Assembly (NCBI RefSeq): GCF_000199675.1
Contig: NC_014960.1
Coordinates: 248,001 to 312,000, forward strand
DNA from: Anaerolinea thermophila UNI-1
Lineage (GTDB): Bacteria > Chloroflexota > Anaerolineae > Anaerolineales > Anaerolineaceae
DNA length: 64,000 nucleotides
Direction of reading: 5' to 3'
The position numbers and the translations under genes are program-made. The notes beneath the pieces were generated by a model. It was given only the letters and a program-made list of their open reading frames with translations, was not told the origin of the DNA and made no database searches. Below, one piece after another: positions 15,699 to 23,862 of the stretch. Position 1 is the first letter of the stretch. Each line of letters starts with the position of its first letter.

Positions 15699-16505
15699 TT
15701 ACCCTGCCAGGAGCGATTTCATCTGCTGGTAAATCAGTTTGGCGGCGCGCTCCGGGCTGAGGCGCGAGAGGCGGTCCATAAAGGTGGAATCTGAACCCAC
15801 CAGAATGCGGGCGCGGTCCTGCTCAATGCCGTCAAGGATAATGCGCGCGGCTTCTTCCGGCTGAAGCACCTTCATGGCGCGCGAACTCTGCCCGCCGTGG
15901 CTCTGAATGTTCACCCCCGAGTTGGCGGCGATGTTCGTGCCGACCGCGCCAGGGAAAATTACGCTGACCTTGACGGGCGTGTCCATCAGTTCGGAGCGCA
16001 GTCCCTCGGTGAGCAGTTTGACCGCCGCCTTGCTGGCGCCGTAGAGGGTCTGCCCCGGCACGGGGACAAACCCCCCCATGCTGGAGACGTTGGCGATGTG
16101 TGCCTCGGGTCGCTGGAGCAGGTAGGACAAAAATGTCTTAATCATGTAGAGCGTGCCGTAAAAATTGACGTTCATCACCCGCTCGATGACGTCGTAGGTC
16201 AAATCGTTGACCTTGACAAATGGGTGGATGATGCCGGCGTTGTTAATCAGCCCGTCCACCGCGCCGTGGCGTTCGATCACCTGGGCGGGCAGGGCTTCGA
16301 CGGCCTCGCGCTGGGCGATGTTGGCAACGTGGGTGGAGAGATTGGCTTGCTTCTCCCCCGCCAGGTTGGCGGTTTCCTGCAGGGTGGCGGGGTTGAGATC
16401 TACGGCGGCAACGCGCGCGCCGCGGGCGAGCAAGCCCAGCACCAGCGCCCGCCCAATGCCGCTCCCCCCGCCGGTGACGACAAAGACCTTATTCTGTACT
16501 TTCAT
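15699..16505 (-). CDS. Short-chain dehydrogenase/reductase
   Basis: 268 residues. Rossmann motif TGGGSGIG (about 11-18), acidic cofactor residue in AAVDLNP (Asp36, suggesting NAD(H) preference), NNAG (about 91), catalytic Ser in NVSSMGG and the YxxxK in YGASK (about 155-159). C-terminal residues resemble family members annotated as SDR oxidoreductases acting on fatty acyl or steroid alcohols, but the substrate cannot be set. It is monocistronic between a possible terminator and the AT-rich gap at 16506-16598. Confidence 0.9.
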   Translation of the reverse strand: MKVQNKVFVVTGGGSGIGRALVLGLLARGARVAAVDLNPATLQETANLAGEKQANLSTHVANIAQREAVEALPAQVIERHGAVDGLINNAGIIHPFVKVNDLTYDVIERVMNVNFYGTLYMIKTFLSYLLQRPEAHIANVSSMGGFVPVPGQTLYGASKAAVKLLTEGLRSELMDTPVKVSVIFPGAVGTNIAANSGVNIQSHGGQSSRAMKVLQPEEAARIILDGIEQDRARILVGSDSTFMDRLSRLSPERAAKLIYQQMKSLLAG

Positions 16506-16598
16506 GGTATCCCCATTCCTTCCTTATAACATAAACTTTATTTTATTATATAAGAGTTAAAAATACCTGAATTATCGGAATGCCATGATGCAGAAGGT

Positions 16599-16682
16599 TT
16601 ATCCTCCCATCCCCCAGCGTAGAACCCGGAACCCCACCATACCCGCCAGAATGGTGAGCAGGATGCCAGGGGGGATACCCAT
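16599..16682 (-). CDS. Possible small membrane peptide
   Basis: A 27-residue frame (ATG 16682 to TAA 16599) reads MGIPPGILLTILAGMVGFRV and then LRWGMGG: one plausible membrane helix with a basic C-terminal side and a sensible distribution of codons. No clear ribosome site is visible (GCGGAAAA upstream), which keeps confidence low. It lies beyond the hairpin that ends the next upstream gene (16704-16732). Confidence 0.3.
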   Translation of the reverse strand: MGIPPGILLTILAGMVGFRVLRWGMGG

Positions 16683-16703
16683 TTTTCCGCGGGATGAAAC
16701 GGT

Positions 16704-16732
16704 TCTCCCGCAGGAAATTTGCCTGCGGGAGA
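16704..16732 (-). terminator. Hairpin after the unknown protein gene
   Basis: TCTCCCGCAGG and CCTGCGGGAGA pair over eleven bases with a short loop (AAATTTG). On the minus strand only a weak T content follows (ACCGTTTC), so termination is less certain than the structure. The arms equal those of the terminator at 988-1011. Confidence 0.5.
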
Positions 16733-16770
16733 GTCTCAGACTGTCTGTTCAGTTTTTCTGCTTGAAGGGG

Positions 16771-18138
16771 TTATCCGCCTCCTTCTCCCTCGCCGCCGGG
16801 GCAACAGCGGTATTCCTGGGATTTTTCCAGCAGTTCAATGCGCTTTGCCAGCAGTTTGTTTTCCAGTTCCAGGCGCTCCAGTTCCAGTTTCTCGCGCAGG
16901 GCTACCTCGGGTTCGCAGATGCCGCAGTCATCCATGCAGGATTTGACAATCACGCCTGCGGTGGGGATGGAAGTTTCGCGCTCGTAGTCAATCTCGGCTT
17001 TGATGCGTTTGGACACCTGCCCGCCAACGCGCTCAATCAACCCCTGCTTGACCAGTTGGGCATCCACTTCTGCCAGGGCTTTGGCACGCACCTCGTCGGA
17101 GAGAGGCTGTTGGAAGCCCAGCGCCGCCGCCGGGATGGCGGATACCGCCGCCGTTGCCACACCTGCCGCAAAGCGCGTGCTGAGCAGTTGCGGATTGGCA
17201 AGCCCTACCTGCGAGGAACGCGCCCGCGCTTCGCTGGCGAGGGCGATTTCCTGAATCTCCAGCCGTTTGGTGCTGGTGGCGGGTACTTCCTGAGGGACGG
17301 TTGCCACTGCACCGGTAGGCTTGTAGGGCGCCGCGGGTACGGGCATCAGCGCCACCGGGTCGAGCACCCGCCGTTCGATGCTCACCAGTTCAAAGCGAAT
17401 CTTCTCGGTCTTGTTGATGCGGTAGAACAGGAAAGTCACGGCGTGGCACTTGTTGGGGTTGCTGAACTCGCGGGATGCCGACTCGAAGTGGTCTTCCGAC
17501 TCGCCCTGCACATGGGTGCGGCTGGAGACCTCGCCGATGGAGAGGGAGTGCGCCCGGCGGGTGGCTTCCACCGAGAGGTTATCGGACATCTCGGCGTGAG
17601 CGCGAAATTCGCGCAGGTAATCGCGCGAGGATGAGGCGCTGTGCGAGCCTTTGGCGTTGGTATCGGCATTTACCGAGAAAAAGCCCAGCGAGCCGCTGGC
17701 ATCGCCGTGGAAGTCCCACTTGCCTTCTTCCTGGAAGTTCTCTCCGCCGCGGTCTTCCACATTTTGATCGGACATGAACGCCCGCAGGGAGCGCAGACGG
17801 TACTGCTCTTCGGAAATTTGCTCACTGCGGTAACTCAGTTTGCTTTCACTGTCAAAACTGAAACGGCTCCGCCGGTCAGTGGTGGCAAGGCGCACCTTCT
17901 CGCCGGGCAACAGGGTGGTGGAGTACACAATATCTCCCAGTGCCAGCGGACCGGAACAACGGGTAAAGCGCACGTGGAAGATCACCTCCACGCGCACTAT
18001 TTGTCCCTGTTCGGTTCGTACACTGGTAGGAAAGACCAGATGACGGCGAAAGTCCAGCACATCGCACGTAGGCGACGTTTTGAGGTCAGGGCAGCAGGGA
18101 ATCTCCGCATAGGGAGTGACGCCGGATTCTGTATGCAT
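16771..18138 (-). CDS. Uncharacterised protein with Ser-rich middle and C-terminal coiled coil
   Basis: 455 residues from ATG 18138 (GGAGG eight bases upstream; an earlier in-frame start lies in AT-rich leader). No signal peptide or membrane helix. Domains as I read them: an N-terminal Cys-containing segment (CCPDL), a beta-rich region with LPGEKVRLATTDRRSRF (about 95-110) and a highly charged Ser/Arg/Glu-rich middle (GSHSASSSRDYLREFRAHAE, 190-210). A hydrophobic Ala/Val stretch follows (RFAAGVATAAVSAIPAAA), then a coiled coil near 405-440 with regular Leu/Glu (EKLELERLELENKLLAKRIE), with Cys-rich flanks (CMDDCGICEPE and CCPGGEGEGGG). I do not recognise the family. A perfect promoter drives it, implying high expression. 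Confidence 0.8.
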   Translation of the reverse strand: MHTESGVTPYAEIPCCPDLKTSPTCDVLDFRRHLVFPTSVRTEQGQIVRVEVIFHVRFTRCSGPLALGDIVYSTTLLPGEKVRLATTDRRSRFSFDSESKLSYRSEQISEEQYRLRSLRAFMSDQNVEDRGGENFQEEGKWDFHGDASGSLGFFSVNADTNAKGSHSASSSRDYLREFRAHAEMSDNLSVEATRRAHSLSIGEVSSRTHVQGESEDHFESASREFSNPNKCHAVTFLFYRINKTEKIRFELVSIERRVLDPVALMPVPAAPYKPTGAVATVPQEVPATSTKRLEIQEIALASEARARSSQVGLANPQLLSTRFAAGVATAAVSAIPAAALGFQQPLSDEVRAKALAEVDAQLVKQGLIERVGGQVSKRIKAEIDYERETSIPTAGVIVKSCMDDCGICEPEVALREKLELERLELENKLLAKRIELLEKSQEYRCCPGGEGEGGG

Positions 18139-18188
18139 GAATTTTTCCTCCAATTTTTTACTAAACATATAACAGAAATCCAAATAGT

Positions 18189-18216
18189 ATTATATACTCC
18201 CCATCCCGTCTGTCAA
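18189..18216 (-). promoter_or_regulatory. Perfect consensus promoter of the unknown protein
   Basis: On the minus strand TTGACA (18216-18211), 16 bases, TATAAT (18194-18189). It is about 50 bases upstream of the start. Both hexamers match the sigma-70 consensus exactly, rare in this window. Confidence 0.75.
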
Positions 18217-18317
18217 TAAGAGATATTTCCCAGCGTTGCCGATTCTCCGGAATGAACCGCAGAAATGGCAGTATAATGACCTCAAATACACTTTCAGCCA
18301 AAAAAGAGGAACACAAT

Positions 18318-19196
18318 ATGCCCGCACAGATTCTGGATGGCGCCGCGATGGCGGAAAAAATCCGCCAGCAGATTGCACAGGAAGTTGCTCAACGCCTTGC
18401 CGAGGGCAAACCCGCCCCGGGACTTGCCACCGTGCTGGTGGGCGATAACCCCGCCTCGCAGGTGTACGTTAAATCCAAGCACAAAGCCTGCCAGCAGGTG
18501 GGCATCCGCTCCATGGGCTATGAACTGCCTGCTACCGCCTCCCAGCAGGAAGTGATGGACCTGGTCAAGCGCCTGAACGACGATCCTGCCGTCAACGGCA
18601 TTCTGGTGCAGTTGCCCCTGCCTTCCGGACTGGACGAAGAGAAGGTGCTGGGAGCCATCAGCATCGAGAAGGATGTGGATGGTTTTCACCCCATCAACAT
18701 CGGACGGCTGGCGCAGAAGGGGCGCGAACCGCTCTTCGTCCCCTGTACCCCCGCCGGCTGCATGGTGCTGATTGAGTCCGTCCTGCCCGACCTTAACGGC
18801 GCCAACGCCGTGGTGCTGGGGCGCTCCAACATTGTGGGGATGCCGGTGGCGCTTTTGCTGGTGCGCGCCAATGCTACCGTGACCATCTGTCACTCGCGCA
18901 CCCGCAACCTCAAAGAAGTCTGTCGCAGTGCCGACGTGCTGGTTGCTGCGGTGGGACGCGCTGAGATGGTGCGCGTCGACTGGGTCAAGCCCGGCGCGGT
19001 AGTGATTGATGTGGGCATCAACCGCGTGGAAGATGCCACTCAGCCGCGCGGCTACCGTCTGGTAGGTGATGTGGCATTCGACGAGGTCAAAGACGTGGCG
19101 GGCTGGCTGACACCGGTACCCGGCGGGGTTGGCCCAATGACGATTGCCATGCTTTTGCAGAACACCCTGCGCGCCGCCCGCCTGAGCGATGTATAG
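18318..19196 (+). CDS. folD: Bifunctional methylenetetrahydrofolate dehydrogenase/cyclohydrolase
   Basis: Interconverts 5,10-methylene-, methenyl- and 10-formyl-THF with NADP in one-carbon metabolism. 292 residues from ATG 18318 (GAGGA upstream). Family motifs are visible: catalytic YVKSKHKAC (Tyr and Lys near 50-56), DGFHPINIGRLA, the nucleotide-binding GRSNIVGMPVA (about 170-180) and the C-terminal PGGVGPMTIAMLL. Length is normal. A TATAAT at 18272-18277 is probably its -10. It is monocistronic and ends in a strong terminator. Confidence 0.95.
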   Translation: MPAQILDGAAMAEKIRQQIAQEVAQRLAEGKPAPGLATVLVGDNPASQVYVKSKHKACQQVGIRSMGYELPATASQQEVMDLVKRLNDDPAVNGILVQLPLPSGLDEEKVLGAISIEKDVDGFHPINIGRLAQKGREPLFVPCTPAGCMVLIESVLPDLNGANAVVLGRSNIVGMPVALLLVRANATVTICHSRTRNLKEVCRSADVLVAAVGRAEMVRVDWVKPGAVVIDVGINRVEDATQPRGYRLVGDVAFDEVKDVAGWLTPVPGGVGPMTIAMLLQNTLRAARLSDV

Positions 19197-19215
19197 CGCA
19201 AACATGTGAGAAGAA

Positions 19216-19255
19216 GGGCGCACCCCGCATCTGCCAAGGGGTGCGCCCTTTCTTT
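19216..19255 (+). terminator. Terminator of folD
   Basis: GGGCGCACCCC (19216-19226) and GGGGTGCGCCC (19238-19248) form an eleven-base perfect stem, loop GCATCTGCCAA, then TTTCTTT. The loop is of the same length as, and a variant of, the dispersed-repeat loop GAGCCTGCCGA. Confidence 0.9.
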
Positions 19256-19338
19256 GCGCCCCTGCCAAAAAAAATCCCCTGTCCGCATCGCCCGAATCGT
19301 GGGATAATCGTCAGTCAGTACGATTCTGGGAGATGCAC

Positions 19339-20622
19339 ATGCGTTTTCAACACATTTGTGTTTTGGGATTGGGATACATCGGCTTGCCCACCGCCAGCAC
19401 CTTTGCCACGCACGGCTTGCGCGTCACCGGCGTGGATGTCAACCCCGCCGTTCTGAACAGTTTGCAGAACGGCGAGACGCACATCTACGAACCCGGATTG
19501 CGCACGCTGGTGCAGGCGGCGGTGAAGTCGGGCAATCTGGCGGTCAGCCCTCAGCCCGTGGAAGCCGATGCCTACATTATCGCCGTACCTACGCCTTTCA
19601 AAGAAGGCAAGAAAGCCGATTTGTCGTTCGTAATTGCCGCCGCCGAAGCCATTGTGCCGGTCTTACGGCGCGGCGCGCTGGTGGTGCTGGAATCGACCTC
19701 GCCGCCGCGCACCACCGAGGATGTGGTGCGTCCCATCCTTGAACGCTCCGGTTTGAAAGCCGGGCAGGATTTTTACCTGGCGTACTCGCCGGAGCGGGTA
19801 TTGCCCGGGCAGATTCTGCGCGAACTTATCGAGAATACCCGCGTCATCGGCGGCATTGATTCCGCTTCTGCCGAAGCCGGGCGCGACCTGTACGGCGTCT
19901 TCGTGCGCGGAGAGATTATCCTCACCGACGCTACCACCGCCGAGATGGTCAAACTGATGGAAAACACCTACCGCGATGTCAACATCGCCATCGCCAACGA
20001 GTTTGCCCGCCTTGCCGAGCGCTTTGGCATCAACGTCTGGGAAGCCATTGCGCTGGCAAACCGCCATCCGCGGGTGCGCATCCTTAACCCCGGTCCCGGC
20101 GTGGGCGGACACTGCATCTCGGTCGATCCGTGGTTCCTGGTGGAAGCCGCTCCCGACCTGGCAACCCTCATCCGCACTGCCCGCGAGGTCAACGACAGCC
20201 AGCCGCACTTTGTGGTGGAGCGCGTGCGTCAGGCGGCCGGTTTGCTGGAAGGATTGCGCGTTGCCGCCTTGGGACTGGCGTATAAAGCCGATGTGGACGA
20301 CCTGCGCGAAAGCCCCGCCATTGAGGTTTGCCATTTGCTGAGCCAGGCAGGCGCGCAGGTGCGCGCTTACGAACCCTTCAAGCCCGATGCGGTCATTGAA
20401 GGCGTGGAAACCGTGCCGACTCTGGGCGAGATTCTCGACGAAGCCGATGTCCTGCTTTTGCTGGTGGGACACACCGTCCTGCGCAATCTCGACCCCGTTG
20501 AGGTGGCGCAGTTGACTGCCGCGCGCATTGTGGTGGACTGCGTCAACGGCTGGGAGCCGGAGCGCTGGCGCTTCAACGGCTTCCATTACTACCGTTTGGG
20601 TGACCGCAAAGAGGTGGGATAG
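19339..20622 (+). CDS. wecC: UDP-sugar dehydrogenase, probably UDP-ManNAc dehydrogenase
   Basis: 427 residues from ATG 19339 (GGGAG eight bases upstream; a second ATG two codons earlier overlaps that site). NAD-binding GLGYIGLPTA (about 10-19), substrate loop ESTSPPRTTEDVV, LMENTYRDVNIAIANEFA and catalytic Cys in GGHCISVDPWF (about 257) define the nucleotide-sugar dehydrogenase family. The gene is followed immediately by a UDP-GlcNAc 2-epimerase gene, so it likely oxidises UDP-ManNAc to the uronic acid; other UDP-sugars are possible. Part of a small surface-polysaccharide cluster. Confidence 0.88.
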   Translation: MRFQHICVLGLGYIGLPTASTFATHGLRVTGVDVNPAVLNSLQNGETHIYEPGLRTLVQAAVKSGNLAVSPQPVEADAYIIAVPTPFKEGKKADLSFVIAAAEAIVPVLRRGALVVLESTSPPRTTEDVVRPILERSGLKAGQDFYLAYSPERVLPGQILRELIENTRVIGGIDSASAEAGRDLYGVFVRGEIILTDATTAEMVKLMENTYRDVNIAIANEFARLAERFGINVWEAIALANRHPRVRILNPGPGVGGHCISVDPWFLVEAAPDLATLIRTAREVNDSQPHFVVERVRQAAGLLEGLRVAALGLAYKADVDDLRESPAIEVCHLLSQAGAQVRAYEPFKPDAVIEGVETVPTLGEILDEADVLLLLVGHTVLRNLDPVEVAQLTAARIVVDCVNGWEPERWRFNGFHYYRLGDRKEVG

Positions 20623-20626
20623 GCGT

Positions 20627-21766
20627 ATGATTCGCGTGCTTTCGATTTTCGGCACCCGCCCCGAGGCGGTCAAGATGGCGCCGATTGTGCGTCTGCTGGC
20701 GCAGACCCCCGGCATCGAGTCAAAGGTGTGCGTCACCGCTCAGCACCGCCAGATGCTCGATCAGGTGCTGGAAGTGTTCAACATCCAGCCTGATATCGAC
20801 CTGAACCTGATGAAGCCCAACCAGAGCCTGGCGCAGTTGACCGCCGATATCTTCACCCACCTGGACCCGGTCCTGCGCGAGGTACAGCCCGACTGGGTGC
20901 TGGTGCAGGGCGATACCACCACGGTAATGGCGGCGGCACTGCTGGCGTTCTACCACCGCATCCGCGTAGGGCATGTGGAAGCCGGTTTGCGCACCAACGA
21001 CCGCTACCAGCCCTTCCCGGAAGAAATCAACCGGCGCATCGCCGGCGTGGTGGCAGACCTGCACTTTGCCCCCACCGAACACGCCCGCCGCAACCTGCTG
21101 GCGGAGAACGTCCCCCCGCAGAGCATTGTGGTTACCGGCAACCCGGCGATTGACGCCCTGCGCTGGATTACTGCCCAGCCCATGCCGCAGGAAGCCGAAG
21201 ACCTGCTGGCGCGCATGGACGTGCGTCCCGGCGGGCGGCAACTGGTGCTCATCACCGCCCACCGGCGGGAGAACTTCGGCAAGCCTCTTGAGGATATCTG
21301 CCATGCCCTGCGCGCGCTGGCAGAGGAATATGCCGACCGCCTGGCACTGCTCTACGCCGTGCATCTTAACCCCAACGTGCAGGAACCGGTGTACCGCCTG
21401 CTTTCAGGTATCCCCAACATCACCCTGACGCCGCCGCTGGACTACCTGCCCATGGCACATCTGATGCAGAAAGCCCACCTGGTGCTGACGGATTCGGGCG
21501 GGATTCAGGAAGAAGCCACCAGCCTGGGCAAGCCCACCCTGGTTTTGCGCGAGGTCACCGAGCGCCCCGAAGGGGTGGAGGCAGGTGTGCTGAAACTGGT
21601 AGGCACCGATCCCCAGCGCATCCTGCGCGAAGCCCGTCTGTTGCTGGAAGATGAGCAAGCCTACCGCGCCATGGCGCAAGCCGCCAATCCCTTTGGCGAT
21701 GGACACGCCGCCGAGCGCATTGTAGAAGCCTTGCTGAAAGCCAGTCAAAGCGCTTCCCCTGCCTGA
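20627..21766 (+). CDS. wecB: UDP-N-acetylglucosamine 2-epimerase (non-hydrolysing)
   Basis: 379 residues from ATG 20627, four bases after the dehydrogenase stop. Converts UDP-GlcNAc to UDP-ManNAc. Typical motifs: GTRPEAVKMAPI (about 8-19), HVEAGLRTND, HRRENFG and DSGGIQEEA near the C-terminus with GKPTLVLREVTERPE. Overlap of start and dehydrogenase stop region suggests one operon and one pathway, from UDP-GlcNAc to UDP-ManNAcA, for polymer synthesis with the glycosyltransferase downstream. Confidence 0.93.
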   Translation: MIRVLSIFGTRPEAVKMAPIVRLLAQTPGIESKVCVTAQHRQMLDQVLEVFNIQPDIDLNLMKPNQSLAQLTADIFTHLDPVLREVQPDWVLVQGDTTTVMAAALLAFYHRIRVGHVEAGLRTNDRYQPFPEEINRRIAGVVADLHFAPTEHARRNLLAENVPPQSIVVTGNPAIDALRWITAQPMPQEAEDLLARMDVRPGGRQLVLITAHRRENFGKPLEDICHALRALAEEYADRLALLYAVHLNPNVQEPVYRLLSGIPNITLTPPLDYLPMAHLMQKAHLVLTDSGGIQEEATSLGKPTLVLREVTERPEGVEAGVLKLVGTDPQRILREARLLLEDEQAYRAMAQAANPFGDGHAAERIVEALLKASQSASPA

Positions 21767-21769
21767 GGT

Positions 21770-22813
21770 ATGAGCCAGCCAGTTGCGGCGTCCGCTTCCT
21801 TGTGCCTGCTCCCCCGCCTGGAAGGGCTGGGCGGACCGGCATCCTTCCGCGGACGGCTGAGCGCGGCACTGATACGGCGCGGCTGGCAGGTGCATCAAAA
21901 CCCCGATGAGTCTGCCTGCCGGGCGATCCTGGTCATCGCCGGGACACGCGACCTGCCCGCGTTGTGGCGGGCGCGCCGCCGCGGCGTGCGCATCGTTCAG
22001 CGCCTGGACGGGATGAACTGGCTTCACCGGCGGCGTTTTACCGGCGTGCGCCACTTTCTGCGCTCGGAACTGAACAATGCTCTGCTGGCGTACATCCGCC
22101 GTTTCCTTGCCGATGCTGTCGTGTATCAATCTGAGTTTTCCCGCCGCTGGTGGGAGCGCGTCTATGGACGGGTGGAGCATTCTGCCGAAGTGATTTACAA
22201 CGCGGTGGATTTGCAGGAATACTCCCCGCAGGGTGTGGAACACCCGCCCGCCGACCGCTGGCGTCTGCTGGTGGTGGAAGGGCATCTGCACCGCGGCAAC
22301 TGGCTGGGACTGGAAAATGCGCTGGTCCTCGCCCGTCAACTGGACGGCTGGCAGGGCAAACCCGCCGAATTGTGGGTGGCGGGCGATGTGGCGGAAGAAC
22401 TGCGCCGCCGTGCCGAAGAACTACTGCCGGGGAAGGTGCGCTGGCTGGGCATTGTGCCGCGCCGCGACATCCCCGCGCTGGATCGTTCGGCGCATCTTCT
22501 CTTCTCGGCGGAACTCAACCCGCCCTGCCCGAATGCCGTCATCGAAGCCCTGGCATGTGGTCTGCCGGTGGCGGGCTTTGCCGAAGGCGGACTGCCGGAA
22601 CTGGTGGGCGGGGATGGCGGTGTGCTGGCGCCCTGGGGGAGCGATGTGTGGAAACTGCAAACGCCTCTCTCCCGCGATGCGCTGGCGGAATTCGTCCGAC
22701 AATTGCTGATAGAGGGAGAAGCCCCGCGCCGCCGCGCCCGCGCCCGTGCCGAACGTCTGTTTGACCTGGAAACCATGGCGGAAGGCTATCTGCGCGTTTT
22801 GCTGAGTGAATAA
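21770..22813 (+). CDS. Glycosyltransferase, GT4-like
   Basis: 347 residues of the GT-B fold. The C-terminal half has the GT4 nucleotide-binding features: YNAVDLQEYSP at the interdomain link (about 144), LWVAGDVAEELR and the acceptor-sugar motif EALACGLPVAGFAEGGLPELVGG (about 260-280), in which an E-x7-E pattern is present. The start is three bases after the wecB stop. The donor is unknown; the cluster suggests use in surface polysaccharide made with UDP-ManNAcA. Confidence 0.85.
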   Translation: MSQPVAASASLCLLPRLEGLGGPASFRGRLSAALIRRGWQVHQNPDESACRAILVIAGTRDLPALWRARRRGVRIVQRLDGMNWLHRRRFTGVRHFLRSELNNALLAYIRRFLADAVVYQSEFSRRWWERVYGRVEHSAEVIYNAVDLQEYSPQGVEHPPADRWRLLVVEGHLHRGNWLGLENALVLARQLDGWQGKPAELWVAGDVAEELRRRAEELLPGKVRWLGIVPRRDIPALDRSAHLLFSAELNPPCPNAVIEALACGLPVAGFAEGGLPELVGGDGGVLAPWGSDVWKLQTPLSRDALAEFVRQLLIEGEAPRRRARARAERLFDLETMAEGYLRVLLSE

Positions 22814-22886
22814 ATTTGCTGAATTGGGTCTGAATTTCATGTTGGATTAATTTTTGCATGACATAATCAACCCGGGAGAACCATTC

Positions 22887-23036
22887 ATGTCATCGTCCAC
22901 TCAACGCCCTTCTCCACGCCGTCCGTATCCCCCATTTTGGGAAAAATCTATTCCTTTCATTCTTGCGCTGGTAGGTCTGGCAGTGCTGGCACTGATTCTC
23001 ATCAGTCTTGCCGTTCTGCTGGGCTGGCTGAAGTAA
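22887..23036 (+). CDS. Small single-helix membrane protein
   Basis: 49 residues from ATG 22887 with GGGAG nine bases upstream. A basic Pro/Ser-rich head (about 1-22: SSTQRPSPRRPYPP) is followed by one strong membrane helix (about 28-47, rich in Leu/Ile/Ala) and a short LK tail. Not recognised; a regulatory or structural membrane peptide is plausible. It stands between the glycosyltransferase and the seven-helix membrane protein and is probably translated with the latter. Confidence 0.55.
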   Translation: MSSSTQRPSPRRPYPPFWEKSIPFILALVGLAVLALILISLAVLLGWLK

Positions 23037-23069
23037 TCTCATCATGCTGTTTCATCGGAGGATGCGTTT

Positions 23070-23798
23070 ATGACCTTCTTTAACACGGTCTTGCCGTTCC
23101 TTTCCAGTGCGGTCAGTTTTGTCTTTGCCGCGCTTGTCCTGCGGCGCTTTGCCCAAAAAGGCGGGGCGCACTTGCTGTTGTGGGGCATTGGCATGGTGTT
23201 CTACGGCATCGGCGGGTTCTGCGAAGGCTTTTACGGCGCGTTTGGCTGGAATCCGCTGATTTTCCGCCTGTGGTATCTGTTCGGTGCGATGCTGGTAGCC
23301 GCCTGGCTGGGGCAGGGAACGGTCTATCTGCTGGTGCGCCGCCGCGGTATCGCCCATGCGCTGATGATTCTGCTGGCGCTGGGTTCGCTCTTCGGCGCGG
23401 TGCGCGTCTTTGGCGCGCAACTCGACCCCAGTCTGATGACCGGTGGTCTGCATACCGGCAGTGAGTTGAGCGGCAAAGCCATCATCACCGCCGGGGTGCG
23501 CACGCTGACGCCCATCTTCAACCTGTATGGCACGCTGGCGCTGGTGGGCGGCGCGGGATACTCGGCGTTTCTCTTCTGGCGCAAGCGCGTGCTGTTGCAC
23601 CGCACCATCGGCAACGTGCTGATTGCCGTGGGCGCGCTTCTGCCCGCCTTTGGCGGTTCGTTCAGCCGCATGGGCGTTCCCGGTGCGCTGTACATCAGCG
23701 AATTTCTGGGCGCGGTTCTGCTCTTTGCAGGCTTCCTGCGCGCTACCACCCCTCTGCCGCAGGAATCGGCAACGGCGGTCGAAGCCCAAAAGGCGTAA
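23070..23798 (+). CDS. Polytopic membrane protein of unknown function
   Basis: 242 residues with about seven membrane helices and little soluble sequence; the C-terminal tail after residue 225 is polar. Helices are linked by short Arg/Gly loops (VLRRFAQKGG, WYLFGAMLVAAWLGQG, LFWRKRVLLHRTIGN). Reminiscent of small bacterial seven-helix proteins of unknown role, but I assign no family. ATG 23070 has GGAGG near -12 (CATCGGAGGATGCGTTT). It ends at a bidirectional terminator. Confidence 0.7.
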   Translation: MTFFNTVLPFLSSAVSFVFAALVLRRFAQKGGAHLLLWGIGMVFYGIGGFCEGFYGAFGWNPLIFRLWYLFGAMLVAAWLGQGTVYLLVRRRGIAHALMILLALGSLFGAVRVFGAQLDPSLMTGGLHTGSELSGKAIITAGVRTLTPIFNLYGTLALVGGAGYSAFLFWRKRVLLHRTIGNVLIAVGALLPAFGGSFSRMGVPGALYISEFLGAVLLFAGFLRATTPLPQESATAVEAQKA

Positions 23799-23827
23799 TC
23801 TTTCTTGCGCAGGCGGTTTTAAAACCA

Positions 23828-23855
23828 CAACGGGAGCGGTTATCCGCTCCCGTTG
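23828..23855. terminator. Bidirectional terminator between convergent genes
   Basis: CAACGGGAGCGG and CCGCTCCCGTTG form a perfect twelve-base stem with loop TTAT. T-rich tracts follow on the plus strand (ATTGTTTTT) and, on the minus strand, GTGGTTTTAAAACC. It separates the membrane protein from the nucleoside-importer operon. Confidence 0.9.
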
Positions 23856-23862
23856 ATTGTTT

